A stretch of DNA of 64,000 bases from Planctomycetia bacterium (GCA_030527015.1 JAUNBR010000010.1:1-64000), one strand, 5' to 3'. Shown: positions 44,869-54,419, counted from the first letter of the stretch. Made by a program: numbers and translations. The notes: generated by a model not told the origin, from the sequence alone.

Positions 44869-46032
44869 ATGAATAAAAGTACGCTCATTTTTTGCTGTTT
44901 CACGGCGGTGGCTGCCTCTTTAGTTACCAGTATTTTTCTGGAGAGACTTCATTTCGACACATTTCTTGGCGCCTCTCAAAATGCGAGACGCAGTACACCC
45001 GTCCATCTGGCACATACAAAAATTGATAACGCCGCATATCTGAAAGGTTTTACACCAGAAGAACAGCTAAATATCCAGGTTTATGATCAGACCAGTCGGA
45101 GTGTGGTGTATATTAATACCGAAAGCCGCCGGGAATTCTTTTTTCGTGAAGCAGTCGCTCAGGGTGAAGGCAGCGGTTCCATCCTGGATAAAGACGGGCA
45201 TATTTTAACAAATTTTCATGTCGTAAATGGCGCGAACGCGGTTCAGGTAACTCTTTTTAATGGTAATTCATACTCTGCCACACTCGTGGGAGCAGATGTC
45301 GCGAATGACTGCGCGATTCTCAAAATAAACGCGCCGGAAGATGAACTTTTTCCTGTGTGTTTTGGAGATTCCTCCCGATTAAAAGTCGGTCAAAAAGTAT
45401 ACGCGATCGGAAATCCATTCGGGCTGGAGCTTACCCTTTCGACAGGAATCGTATCCAGTTTAAATCGTTCCCTTCCCAGTCAGGCACGCTTCCGTATGAT
45501 TCGGCAGGTAATTCAGATAGATGCATCCATAAATCCTGGAAATTCTGGAGGCCCTCTTCTGGACAGTCACGGAGAAGTGATCGGCATGAACGTGGCGATC
45601 GCCAGTCGCTCCGGAGACAGCGCAGGTGTGGGTTTCGCCATTCCCGCGAATACTCTGACACGGATCATTCCGCAGCTGATTCAGCACGGAAAAGTACTGC
45701 GTCCGAATTTAGGAATCGAGCAGGTTACGCACACAGATTCTGGTCTGCTCATTACCCGCCTGCAGCCGGGGGGGCCTGCAGAAAAAGCAGGGCTTTCCAG
45801 TCCAAAAGTGGTTACAAAAAAACGCCAGCAGGGACCATATGTTTATGAATATCAGACTTTAGATCGCGCCACGGCAGATTTTATTGTCGGAATTAACGGA
45901 CAGGATGTGAAAACCGTGGATGATCTTTTAACGATTATCGAAACCCTTTCTCCTGGAGATACGGTTCAGCTGGTCATCATGAGAAATAAAAAGACGTTTA
46001 ATGTACCGATCATTCTCGGAGAAAGTGAATAA
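44869..46032 (+). CDS. htrA: HtrA/DegP-type serine protease (trypsin-like plus PDZ)
   Basis: 387 residues. An N-terminal anchor (5-25) places it in the envelope. The S1C triad is complete: His117 in TNFHVVNG, Asp147 in VANDCAILK and Ser226 in NPGNSGGPLL. One PDZ domain spans about 278-380, with TADFIVGINGQDVKTVDDLL. It has a single PDZ domain, as in DegS and many bacterial HtrA. It degrades or senses misfolded envelope proteins. AAAAGGA lies 8 bases before the ATG. holB starts 6 bases after its stop. Confidence 0.92.
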   Translation: MNKSTLIFCCFTAVAASLVTSIFLERLHFDTFLGASQNARRSTPVHLAHTKIDNAAYLKGFTPEEQLNIQVYDQTSRSVVYINTESRREFFFREAVAQGEGSGSILDKDGHILTNFHVVNGANAVQVTLFNGNSYSATLVGADVANDCAILKINAPEDELFPVCFGDSSRLKVGQKVYAIGNPFGLELTLSTGIVSSLNRSLPSQARFRMIRQVIQIDASINPGNSGGPLLDSHGEVIGMNVAIASRSGDSAGVGFAIPANTLTRIIPQLIQHGKVLRPNLGIEQVTHTDSGLLITRLQPGGPAEKAGLSSPKVVTKKRQQGPYVYEYQTLDRATADFIVGINGQDVKTVDDLLTIIETLSPGDTVQLVIMRNKKTFNVPIILGESE

Positions 46033-46038
46033 ATACAT

Positions 46039-47184
46039 ATGGCCTGGGACACCATTCAGGGACACGATCAAAATGTGGAAATATTTCGTCGTGCTTTAAT
46101 AAGAAACAGACTGGCTTCCACTTTTTTATTTGCGGGTCCACCGGGAATCGGAAAAAAACTTTTTGCGCAAAAGCTCGCGCAGACGCTTCTCTGCGGAGTA
46201 AATCCTCCGGAAAAAATGACTCCCTGTGGCACGTGTAATGACTGTCGTCTGGCCCTGACAGGCAGTCATCCTGATATTCATTATATCCAAAAACCTGAAG
46301 ACCGAGCTTTCATTCCTCTGGAACTTTTAACTGGCAGTAAGGAAAATCGGCAGTCTGGATTATGCGCTGAAATTTCCATGACGCCATTTCATGGAAAGCG
46401 AAAAATTGCGATTATAGATGATGCGGATTATCTAAATCTGGAAGGCGCGAATGCACTTTTAAAAACACTGGAAGAGCCGCCGGAAAATGCCGTGATTATT
46501 TTAATTGGCACCAGTGTTTCCCGACAATTACCCACCATCCGGTCTCGGTGCCAGATTATTCGTTTTTCTCCACTTCCTCCTGACATTTTGGAAGAGCTTT
46601 TTTTAAAAAAACTTGCAGAGGAATCTCCCCTTAAAGGAGCGGCCAAAGAAAAAAAACAGGCGCTTCTTCCACAGCAAATTTCGGAAATCATTCACAGCGC
46701 AGACGGAAGTCTGCATAAAGCTCTGGAAATGGCAGATCCTGTTTTTTGGGAATTTCGCAAAAGTTTTTTGGAACAGCTCGCAGAAAAAGATGTGGACCGA
46801 TTCATATTAGCCGCGGAAATCGAAAAACTATTAAACGCTGGCAGTAAAAAAGTTCCTGCTCTTCAGAGAAATCGTATCCGTCTTATTATGGAATGTACAG
46901 CAAATTTTTATGCTCGCCTGGCACGATTTTTGTCTGGAAGCACGACCTTTTCTGATTTTCCGGAAACGCAGAATTCTGAAGCTCTCCATTCACAGAAAAA
47001 ACTTATGGAAAAAGCCGCTAAAAACTGGAATCATGGCCCCGAAATGGCCGCAGTCGCCGCGACAAGAACTTTAGATAAAATCGAATTACTTCAGAGAAAT
47101 GTTCACCAGCAGACTCTGCTGGAGGCCTGGCTGGACGAGCTAATACTCATCCGAGAAGACGGTTTCTGTAAATTTCCAGAATGA
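46039..47184 (+). CDS. holB: DNA polymerase III delta' subunit (HolB)
   Basis: 381 residues. An AAA+ clamp-loader subunit: Walker A GPPGIGKK (33-40), zinc module Cys52, Cys63, Cys66, Cys69 (CGTCNDC), Walker B-like IAIIDDADYLN, LLKTLEEPP and RSRCQIIRF (SRC motif). The N-terminus WDTIQGHDQNVEIFRRA is typical. With an intact P-loop it could be read as DnaX/gamma, but it lacks the long tail, so delta' is preferred. It sits 6 bases behind htrA and is presumably co-transcribed. Confidence 0.85.
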   Translation: MAWDTIQGHDQNVEIFRRALIRNRLASTFLFAGPPGIGKKLFAQKLAQTLLCGVNPPEKMTPCGTCNDCRLALTGSHPDIHYIQKPEDRAFIPLELLTGSKENRQSGLCAEISMTPFHGKRKIAIIDDADYLNLEGANALLKTLEEPPENAVIILIGTSVSRQLPTIRSRCQIIRFSPLPPDILEELFLKKLAEESPLKGAAKEKKQALLPQQISEIIHSADGSLHKALEMADPVFWEFRKSFLEQLAEKDVDRFILAAEIEKLLNAGSKKVPALQRNRIRLIMECTANFYARLARFLSGSTTFSDFPETQNSEALHSQKKLMEKAAKNWNHGPEMAAVAATRTLDKIELLQRNVHQQTLLEAWLDELILIREDGFCKFPE

Positions 47185-47375
47185 CACTTTTATTTCTCCT
47201 CCGTCTACATTTCACTTCACTCACTCCATAAATACTGAACACACCGAAACCGAAAAATACTCTTTCGGTGCACCTTAAATTTCTGTTTTATATGGCCATG
47301 AGAAACGTTTTTTCCGGATGAAAACTCAGGGAAATAAAAAATTTATAACTTATCAGATATATACTGACTCTCCTT

Positions 47376-47485
47376 TATACTGGTTCCACTTTAAATTTCC
47401 GTTTTCTGCGGCTCTGAAGTCACATGTATTTTAGTGAAGCAAAAATCCCGAGGAAGCGGAAATTTATCGCGCATCGGGGATAAAT
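47376..47485 (+). repeat. TATAC element
   Basis: Forward copy TTATACTGGTTCCACTTTAA ... CGCGCATCGGGGATAAA, about 50 bases before mutY. A decayed forward copy lies directly upstream at about 47262-47366. Together they fill the gap 47185-47536. Confidence 0.87.
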
Positions 47486-47536
47486 ACAGAAAAAATTATT
47501 CGTCAGACATAAACCTTATACAAAAAATAGAAATTC

Positions 47537-48664
47537 ATGCCACACAAAAAACTCCTCACCTGGTTTTCTCATTCCGCCCGAAAGCTCCCATGGAGGGAAA
47601 CGACAGACCCTTATGCCATCTGGGTCAGTGAAATTATGCTTCAGCAGACACAGGTTACCACGGTTATAAATTATTTTCCACGTTTTATGGAGGCATTTCC
47701 CACGATTTCTGCTCTGGCCAGTGCGCCGGAAGATGCCGTTTTAAGACTCTGGGAAGGCCTGGGATATTATCGTCGGGCACGTCAGTTACATGCCGCGGCA
47801 AAAATGATTCAGCAAGAATACGCAGGGGAATTTCCCACGGATTATACTTCTGTCATAAAACTCCCAGGAATCGGAAGGTATACCGCCGGGGCCATTCTTT
47901 CCATTTCCCAGAATCAGCATGTCCCGATTTTAGAAGCGAACACCGCCCGACTTTTCGCTCGCCTGAATGCGCTGGAATTACCCACAGACAGCGCAGCAGC
48001 ACAAAAAATCCTCTGGCAGTATGCGCAAAAACTGGTCTCCACCACAAAATATCCTCCCGGCCAAATTAACCAGGCTCTCATGGAAGTCGGCAGCCTGATC
48101 TGTACTCCCCAAAAACCTGCCTGCACAAAATGTCCTTTACAAAAATTCTGTGCAGCTTATGACCATCACTGTGTGGAAAAGATTCCCGTCACGTCACGTA
48201 AATTACAGTATGAAAACCGCCATGAAGCCGCCGTAATTATTCGCCGCCCCACGCCCAAGAAAAAATCTAAAAAAAATGTTTTTGAATACTGCCTTCTGCA
48301 TTACGCTCCCCAAAAACGCTGGGGAGGGTTATGGGACTTTCCCCGCACCGAAATTCCTCCACATGCCACACCCGATACTTTTCTGCCCGACTTTATTCAC
48401 ACGACCACCGGTCTAAAAATCCATTTAGGCCACATGCTGCACACATTCCGACACAGTGTAACAAAATACCGGATCACACTTCACTGTTATGAAGGAATCC
48501 TGCATTCAAAATACACCACACTCCATAAAAAAACGCCAGACGGCGAAGAAATTCGCTGGGTGGCATTCTCTGATCTTTCCGATTATCCATTAAATGTTAC
48601 CGGAAGAAAAATTACAAAATTTCTGTCAAAATATCAGGAATTACTCGTATTTCCCGATAATTAA
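47537..48664 (+). CDS. mutY: adenine DNA glycosylase MutY
   Basis: 375 residues. It removes adenine mispaired with 8-oxoguanine. PWRETTDPYAIWVSEIMLQQ carries Glu32 of the active site. The helix-hairpin-helix is LPGIGRYTAGAI (109-120). The iron-sulfur cluster ligands are Cys189, Cys196, Cys199 and Cys205 (C-x6-C-x2-C-x5-C). The C-terminal NUDIX-like domain starts near 225. The catalytic Asp after the hairpin (usually LDGNV) is Glu133 in PILEANTARL. The ribosome site is weak. Its last 24 bases overlap the convergent fabF end. Confidence 0.9.
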   Translation: MPHKKLLTWFSHSARKLPWRETTDPYAIWVSEIMLQQTQVTTVINYFPRFMEAFPTISALASAPEDAVLRLWEGLGYYRRARQLHAAAKMIQQEYAGEFPTDYTSVIKLPGIGRYTAGAILSISQNQHVPILEANTARLFARLNALELPTDSAAAQKILWQYAQKLVSTTKYPPGQINQALMEVGSLICTPQKPACTKCPLQKFCAAYDHHCVEKIPVTSRKLQYENRHEAAVIIRRPTPKKKSKKNVFEYCLLHYAPQKRWGGLWDFPRTEIPPHATPDTFLPDFIHTTTGLKIHLGHMLHTFRHSVTKYRITLHCYEGILHSKYTTLHKKTPDGEEIRWVAFSDLSDYPLNVTGRKITKFLSKYQELLVFPDN

Positions 48665-49882
48665 GGTATTATTATGACCGCCGAAACCAAAACTGTTCGA
48701 TAACGCATATCGGCACTCTCTCTGCTGCGCTACATTCGGCGTATAATTTAAATCACACTCCGGATCCGGATTTTCCAGATTTATCGTGGGAGGAATCACA
48801 CCATGCAGAAGTGTCTGAACACAAAAGATTAACTCCAGTGCTCCGCTGGCTCCCAGCGCATGACCGATATGCCCTTTCGTGCTGGAAATATTAATTTTAT
48901 ACGCATCTTCACCAAAAACGAGCTTTATCGCTTTCGTTTCAGCCAAATCACCTAAAATCGTACTCGTACCGTGCGCATTTATATAACTGATCTGCTCTGG
49001 ATTAAGTTTTGCATCTTTCAGTGCTTCACTCATCGCCCGAGCCGCGCCCCTTCCCTCCGGTTCCGGCTGCGCGATATGAAATGCATCTGACGTGGAACCA
49101 TAACCTAAAACTTCCGCATATATTTTCGCTCCACGGCGTTTTGCATGTTCCAGCTCTTCCAAAACCAAAATACCAGCACCTTCACTAATCAAAAAACCGT
49201 CTCGGTCTTTATCAAAAGGCCGGCTGGCACGCTGCGGATCCTCATTACGCTCCGTAAGAGCGTGCATCGCGGAAAATGCAGAAACCGTTACCTTATTTAT
49301 CGTGGACTCCACTCCACCTGTAACTCCCACATCTACTTTCCCCAGCCGAATGGCATCTATAAGACAGGATATGGCATGACTCGCGCTGGCACACGCTGAG
49401 GTCACACAAAAACTCGGCCCTTCCATTCCATATATAATAGAAACCTGCCCTGCCACACCATTCGGAATCATTCGTGGAATGGTAAACGGAGATACCTTCG
49501 ACGGTCCTCGCTCCCACAGACGTTCCATCTGCTCCTCAAAAGTCGTAAGACCTCCGATTCCGCTGCCTATCATACTGGCACACCGAGTCAGATCCACTTT
49601 CGAAAAATCCAGACCAGAATCCCTTACCGCGTCCATGGCCGCGACGATTCCAAAATGTTCACATCTGTCTAAATGCTTAACTTCTTTATGCTCTAAATAT
49701 CCTTCTGTCGTAAAATCAGAATCCACATAAGCGCATATTTTAGATCGGTATAACGCCGGATCAAAATGCGTAATCATACTTCCACAGCTTTTACCATTAC
49801 ACAGCTGCTGCCAGGCACGCTCCACCTTACAGCCTAATGGCGAAACTATTCCCATTCCGGTAATGACTATCCGCCGTTCCAT
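48641..49882 (-). CDS. fabF: beta-ketoacyl-ACP synthase II (FabF)
   Basis: 413 residues from the ATG at 49882 (MERRIVITGMGIVSPLG), with GGAGG 11 bases upstream; the frame continues to 49927. It elongates acyl chains with malonyl-ACP. Active-site Cys164 in VTSACASASHA. The two His motifs are NAHGTSTILGD and STKGHIGHALGASGA. NSFGFGGHNN is at the C-terminus. It is the last gene of the rpmF-fabD-fabG-acp-fabF series, 660 bases after acp because of TATAC insertions. Confidence 0.94.
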   Translation of the reverse strand: MERRIVITGMGIVSPLGCKVERAWQQLCNGKSCGSMITHFDPALYRSKICAYVDSDFTTEGYLEHKEVKHLDRCEHFGIVAAMDAVRDSGLDFSKVDLTRCASMIGSGIGGLTTFEEQMERLWERGPSKVSPFTIPRMIPNGVAGQVSIIYGMEGPSFCVTSACASASHAISCLIDAIRLGKVDVGVTGGVESTINKVTVSAFSAMHALTERNEDPQRASRPFDKDRDGFLISEGAGILVLEELEHAKRRGAKIYAEVLGYGSTSDAFHIAQPEPEGRGAARAMSEALKDAKLNPEQISYINAHGTSTILGDLAETKAIKLVFGEDAYKINISSTKGHIGHALGASGALELIFCVQTLLHGVIPPTINLENPDPECDLNYTPNVAQQRECRYALSNSFGFGGHNNTLIIGKYE

Positions 49883-50156
49883 ACCAAATTGCGCCTCCGC
49901 TCGCACATATAAAAATGAATCTCTCAAAATCCCATCAAAACAGAAAAGTACAGAAAATCAAATAAAAACAGAACCTTTTTTCCATAAAAATTTATGACAT
50001 TTCCTATTATTCTTGATTCTGATCCCATTTTCCTGATTCTGCGCTAAATTCCACGTATATCACCGTATCCTGCGCTAAATTTCACGTATATCACCGTCCG
50101 TTCTTCATTTCCTGCTTCTATAAAATTTCTGCCAGGAAAACCAGACGCCACAGTAT

Positions 50157-50301
50157 TTTACACCAGGCGCTATAAATTTCCGCTTCACCTGTCCGCCACA
50201 GGCAGGCCGGCATTTTTGTTTCTCTGCCAGCAGCAGGCTGCGCTGAAAATGTCTGCTTTCAGAACCGCACAAAACGGAAATTTAAATGAGAATCAGTATA
50301 C
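50157..50301 (-). repeat. TATAC element carrying both cassettes
   Basis: Reverse copy with CCTGTCCGCCACAGGCAGG before GGCATTTTTG and apex CTGCCAGCAGCAGGCTG. The left end is GAGAATCAGTATA. Sequence from 49928 to 50156 shows only a direct repeat of TTCTGCGCTAAATT/TCCTGCGCTAAATT with CACGTATATCACCG (about 50037-50098). Confidence 0.88.
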
Positions 50302-50337
50302 ACAGGGGAAAATATATCACCGCGCATAAAACAGATT

Positions 50338-50432
50338 TATACCCGATACACACTATAAAATTCCTTTTCCCCGGCATTTCATTTCGCTGAAAATACCCAA
50401 GAAATGGAAGTTTATAGTACATCAGGTATAAA
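50338..50432 (-). repeat. TATAC element, symmetric chimera
   Basis: TTATACCCGATACACACTAT on one side and TTTATAGTACATCAGGTATA on the other, around GGCATTTCATTTCGCTGAAA. Both ends are right-end type, as at 42497. Confidence 0.82.
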
Positions 50433-50540
50433 TAACACATATCTTTATGTCCATTTCGTCAGACAAAACAGCAGTTTCGTCCTTCAGAAAATCTCCGGAA
50501 AATGAATTTTATCGTGTTCCCGATGAAAAAGATTACGTCT

Positions 50541-50792
50541 TTAATTATTACCATTCATGGCCGTATCTATATAATCGATCACATCTCCCACAGTACGTGC
50601 TTTATCCGCATCTTCTTCAGGAATCGTGATGCCGAATTCATCCTCTAATTCCATTACCAGCTCCACGATATCCAGAGAATCCGCGCCAAGATCTTTAATA
50701 AAATCCTTTTCCGGAGTTAAATCTTCCTTATTCACGCCAAGCTGATCACTGATAATTGTCGCGACTCGATCTGCTACACTTTCTGAACCCAC
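50541..50792 (-). CDS. acpP: acyl carrier protein
   Basis: 83 residues from a GTG at 50792; AGGAGA 6 bases upstream decides the start. An acidic helical protein with the phosphopantetheine site Ser39 in [20 protein letters not shown]. AcpS at 38.8 kb should modify it. It lies between fabG and fabF, the usual place, but each gap has been widened by TATAC copies. Confidence 0.95.
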   Translation of the reverse strand: MGSESVADRVATIISDQLGVNKEDLTPEKDFIKDLGADSLDIVELVMELEDEFGITIPEEDADKARTVGDVIDYIDTAMNGNN

Positions 50793-51028
50793 TTTTTATC
50801 TCCTGTTTCTATATTTTATTCTTCATTTCCAAATTACATTTTCTTCAGATTATTTTGAGCACCGCTCTTACCCATACTCACACCTGACTTAATACTTCAG
50901 CTCCAGAATTATCTGCCCATAAATGATGCAAAATCCCATCAGCGGACGGAAAAAATGAAAATTTATCACATTTCCGATGCACAAATCAGATCTTAAATCT
51001 TCACTTTTTATATCCCTGACATCCGCAT

Positions 51029-51140
51029 TTTATACAGGTTCCACTTTAAATTTCCGTTTCGCACGGCTCTAAATGCCAGGCATTTCAGCGAAGCAAAAAT
51101 ACCAGGAAAACGGAATTTTATAGTGTATCGAGCATAAAAT
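51029..51140 (+). repeat. TATAC element
   Basis: Forward copy TTATACAGGTTCCACTTTAA ... ATAGTGTATCGAGCATAAAA with GCGAAGC loop. A right-end echo (AAAATATATAGTGTGTCAGG) follows near 51155. The gap 50793-51473 otherwise shows nothing. Confidence 0.88.
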
Positions 51141-51473
51141 ACCGAAAAGCAAAAATATAAAATATATAGTGTGTCAGGCATAAAACCACATTCGTGTTTA
51201 CACCGAGTAAAAGCATATACCTCTTATAATTCAGAAGTTTACCAAATCATTTCATTTTATGCAAGAGAAATTTTCACATCAAATAAAAATTTCTCCATAA
51301 ATATGTATGATTACTCCCCCTAAAATCCCTCTTCGTCCTGTCACACGGCCAGGCACTTTCGTAAAACACCCATCTTCCTTTTTAAATTTTCATATCATAC
51401 GACTCTAAACACCACCCATTTTATCCCTAAACTCCCCAATTTACCAAGTTTCGTATAACACCCTATAAAAATT

Positions 51474-52241
51474 TTATGCCGTCATTCCGCCATCCACGGG
51501 AATAACCTGCCCTGTAATATAACTCGCGGCTTCACTGGCCAAAAATAATACCGCATCCGCGATATCTCCCGGCTCTCCCACACGATTCAGCGGAATCCGT
51601 TTTTTTGCTTCCGTTAAAATCATTTCATTCAGAACCGCCGTCATATCCGTGGAAATAAACCCAGGAGCCACGACATTCGCCGTGATTTTCCGTTTCGCAT
51701 ATTCACGCGCGACCGTATTCGTAAAACCGATCACACCAGCTTTTGAAGCAGAGTAATTCGCCTGCCCCGGATTCCCGATTAAGCCAGACACGCTGGAAAC
51801 ATTCACGATTCGTCCATACCGTTTCTGCATCATCGGAACGATACACGCCCGCGTAAAGAGAAAAACACCGCGAAGATTCGTCTGAATCACCGCATCCCAG
51901 TCTTCATCTTTCATCGTGGCAAGCATCGTGTCACGTGTAATTCCCGCATTATTCACAAGAATATCCACTTTACCCCATTTCTCAATTACCGTCTCCACCA
52001 CCGACTGCACCTCCGCGGTAACCCCCACATTACACGCGAAAGGCTCCGCCTCCGCTCCCAGTGCCCGTATTTCTTCCACCGTTCCCACTAAACGTTCTTG
52101 TGAAGTCGCCACACATGCAACTTTTGCACCGTTTTCCGCCAGAGCCAGGGCCACCGCCTTACCGATTCCCCGTGACGCGCCCGTAACGATCGCCACTCTT
52201 CCACTCAGATCCACGGATAATCGCGAATATTTATTTTCCAT
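51474..52241 (-). CDS. fabG: 3-oxoacyl-ACP reductase FabG
   Basis: 255 residues from the ATG at 52241, chosen because GGAG lies 6 bases before it; an ATG four codons upstream is also in frame. An NADPH-dependent SDR: TGASRGIG cofactor loop, NNAG, then the Ser150, Tyr163, Lys167 catalytic set (NVSSVSG, NYSASKAG). APGFISTDMT and the C-terminal ITGQVIPVDGGMTA match FabG. It reduces 3-oxoacyl-ACP in fatty acid synthesis. It lies between fabD and acp. Confidence 0.94.
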   Translation of the reverse strand: MENKYSRLSVDLSGRVAIVTGASRGIGKAVALALAENGAKVACVATSQERLVGTVEEIRALGAEAEPFACNVGVTAEVQSVVETVIEKWGKVDILVNNAGITRDTMLATMKDEDWDAVIQTNLRGVFLFTRACIVPMMQKRYGRIVNVSSVSGLIGNPGQANYSASKAGVIGFTNTVAREYAKRKITANVVAPGFISTDMTAVLNEMILTEAKKRIPLNRVGEPGDIADAVLFLASEAASYITGQVIPVDGGMTA

Positions 52242-52310
52242 TTTTTTCTCCATAAATCAAATTTTCATTTTCCCGGTTTCACTTCCCGTTCCCGTTTTAT
52301 ATCCGGAATA

Positions 52311-52420
52311 TTATATATCCGATACACTATAAATTTCCGCTTCTTCGGCATTTTGCTTCGCTGAAAATACCTGCTTTAAAAACAGCACAAAACGGAAATT
52401 TAAAGTAAAAACAGTATATA
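52311..52420 (-). repeat. TATAC element
   Basis: Reverse copy TATATATCCGATACACTATA ... AAAACAGTATATA with GCTTCGC apex, first of three in the fabD-fabG gap (52242-52782). Confidence 0.9.
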
Positions 52421-52515
52421 CGCTCCACCACGAAAAAATCAACAAAAATTCAAAAATGCCCGTAAAACAAAATTCACTGTGCGTCAAAATAAAATCTGGA
52501 ACACCATATTATTTT

Positions 52516-52643
52516 ATATACAGGTTCTCCTTTAAAATTCCATTTTGTGCGGTTCCGGAAGCAGACATTTTTAGCGAAACAAAAATACCGGTCTGGTGTC
52601 GGCGGACAGGGAACGCGAAAATTTATAATGCATCGGGTACATA
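52516..52643 (+). repeat. TATAC element with CTGGTGTC cassette
   Basis: Forward copy TATACAGGTTCTCCTTTAAA with TCTGGTGTCGGCGGACAGGG cassette. Right end TGCATCGGGTACATAA. Confidence 0.86.
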
Positions 52644-52750
52644 ATACTGGTTCTCGTTTAAATTTCCGTTTTATGTGGCTCTAAACGCAGGCATTTTCAG
52701 CAAAACAAAAATACCAAAAAAACCGCATTTTATCGTGCATCGGGCATAAT
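52642..52750 (+). repeat. TATAC element
   Basis: Forward copy TAATACTGGTTCTCGTTTAA ... CGTGCATCGGGCATA, in direct tandem with the preceding copy. Confidence 0.86.
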
Positions 52751-52782
52751 ATATAATAGATAACTCGCCTGTCCAGTTTTTC

Positions 52783-53691
52783 TTATACTTCCACATTCTG
52801 AACCGGCATTTTTCGGTCTATTCGCTTCAGCAGTCCTCGTAACACTCGGCCCGGCCCGATTTCATAAAAACAGTTATAGCCTTCCGACATTAAATTTCGG
52901 ACAGAATCTTCCCACATAACCGGTGACAGAACCTGACGAACCAGAACTTTACGAATTTCGTCCGGATCCATATGTGCTTTCGCGTCAACATTCGACACGA
53001 CAGGAATTCGCGGCGTACGGAAAGACACTTCTCGTAACGCTTCCTCCAGCACTTGATCCGCCGGCTTCATAATCTCCGTATGAAACGCACCCGCCACGGC
53101 CAGAGGAACAGCCCGTGCAGAACCGGAATTCTCAGCTTCCTCCACTAAACGTTCACACGCCGTTTTTGTTCCAGAAACCACGTTATTTCCAGGACATAAA
53201 AGATTCGCCAGTTCCAGAATATCTGCTCCGCGCACTTTTTCACACATTTCGCGAACACCTGATTCATCCAGTCCCAGTAAACTCACCATACCGCCGGCCG
53301 TCACATCCGCCGCCGCCTGCATGGCCTGCCCACGTTTCTGAACCACACGCAGCGCATCAGCGAATTCCATTACTCCCGCGAAAGTCAGCGCAGTATACTC
53401 CCCCAGACTTAAACCTGCCGCCGCACCACAGTTCGCCACCACTTCCGGCCGAGATTCCTTTAAACACTCCAGCGCAGCAAGACTCGTAACAAAAATCGCC
53501 GGCTGACTCACCACCGTGGAATTTAACTCTTCTTCTGGCCCCTCAAAACATATCTTGGACAGCGAAAAACCAAGTAATGCATCCGCCTCATCAAAAAGTT
53601 CTTTCACCGCCGGAAGAGTATCATATAACCCACGCCCCATTCCCACAAACTGAGCACCCTGACCAGGAAATAAAAAAGCAATTTTTTCCAT
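52783..53691 (-). CDS. fabD: malonyl-CoA:ACP transacylase FabD
   Basis: 302 residues. It loads malonyl groups onto ACP. FPGQGAQFVGMG at the N-terminus, nucleophile Ser95 in AGLSLGEYTAL, catalytic His204 in AGAFHTEIM, and QPAIFVTSLA and PVVSNVDA as further family blocks. GAGGA lies 5 bases before the ATG. It follows rpmF by 286 bases containing one TATAC copy; plsX and fabH, common between these two genes, are absent. Confidence 0.94.
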   Translation of the reverse strand: MEKIAFLFPGQGAQFVGMGRGLYDTLPAVKELFDEADALLGFSLSKICFEGPEEELNSTVVSQPAIFVTSLAALECLKESRPEVVANCGAAAGLSLGEYTALTFAGVMEFADALRVVQKRGQAMQAAADVTAGGMVSLLGLDESGVREMCEKVRGADILELANLLCPGNNVVSGTKTACERLVEEAENSGSARAVPLAVAGAFHTEIMKPADQVLEEALREVSFRTPRIPVVSNVDAKAHMDPDEIRKVLVRQVLSPVMWEDSVRNLMSEGYNCFYEIGPGRVLRGLLKRIDRKMPVQNVEV

Positions 53692-53776
53692 AAAATTCCT
53701 CGAATTTCAGATTTTATTCCATTTTTACAGATAACTCAGAAAGTATCTGGACGAAAAAACAGCATAAAAATTTATC

Positions 53777-53884
53777 CAGAGACTTCACCGTAAATTTCCG
53801 TTTTGTGCAGCCACAGAAGCAGGTATTTCAGACAGCGCAAAATGCCAGAAAACAGAAACTTTAGCGCGCCCAATAAAAATTATA
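53777..53884 (+). repeat. TATAC element, decayed
   Basis: Forward copy with TAAATTTCCGTTTTGTGCAG, AGGTATTTCAGACAGCGCAA and ACAGAAACTTTAGCGCG. Both ends are degraded. Confidence 0.7.
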
Positions 53885-53977
53885 TCTTGGTACCCGACAA
53901 AAGTCCTCTCCCTTTATAAAAATAGTGACGTACCGCACAAATACAGAACGTCACACTTTTACTTCAAGAACATTTTA

Positions 53978-54157
53978 TTATTTCTCGACTTCCACCACTT
54001 TACGTCCCATATAACTCCCACATGTCGGACATACCACATGCGTCGGAACTGCGGAGTGACAAGTTGAGCAATAAGAAATCTGTTTCGCTTTTTTTGCGTC
54101 GTGTGCGCGGCGTGAACCGGTACGCGCATTCGAGTGTTTACGTTTTGGAACGGCCAT
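53978..54157 (-). CDS. rpmF: 50S ribosomal protein bL32
   Basis: 59 residues: MAVPKRKHSNARTGSRRAHD at the N-terminus, then a zinc site C-x2-C (YCSTCHS) and C-x2-C (VCPTCGSY). Normal length. GGTGA lies 3 bases before the ATG, and AAAAAGG extends it. A clear sigma70-like promoter lies upstream at 54267-54294. It heads the fab gene series, the arrangement known from many bacteria. Confidence 0.95.
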   Translation of the reverse strand: MAVPKRKHSNARTGSRRAHDAKKAKQISYCSTCHSAVPTHVVCPTCGSYMGRKVVEVEK

Positions 54158-54266
54158 GACTCACCTTTTTCTTCATCTTACATTTCCAGCATGACATACG
54201 TTATAAATCAAAAATGACCATTTACATATACATGCCACTTACAAAACAAAATAAATACAACATGCG

Positions 54267-54294
54267 ATTATAACAAGAATAGAATGCTTGTCAA
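54267..54294 (-). promoter_or_regulatory. sigma70-type promoter of rpmF and the fab series
   Basis: On the minus strand TTGACA (54294-54289) and TATAAT (54272-54267) are both perfect consensus with a 16-base spacer, about 110 bases before the rpmF ATG. It is the clearest promoter in the window. Confidence 0.78.
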
Positions 54295-54419
54295 GAGCCC
54301 GGCGCTCCATTTCCCTATTCTTATACCAGATTCTATTTTAATTTTCTTCCTGTCTTCAGAAAAAATGATGTAAGAAATTAAAATTATAATGTACTATAAT
54401 TTTAAAATTCACAAAAGAA

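Noticed and set aside
52516-52750. Direct tandem TATAC copies considered as a CRISPR array
   Set aside because: Only two units, about 110 bp each, no constant-length spacers and no cas genes.
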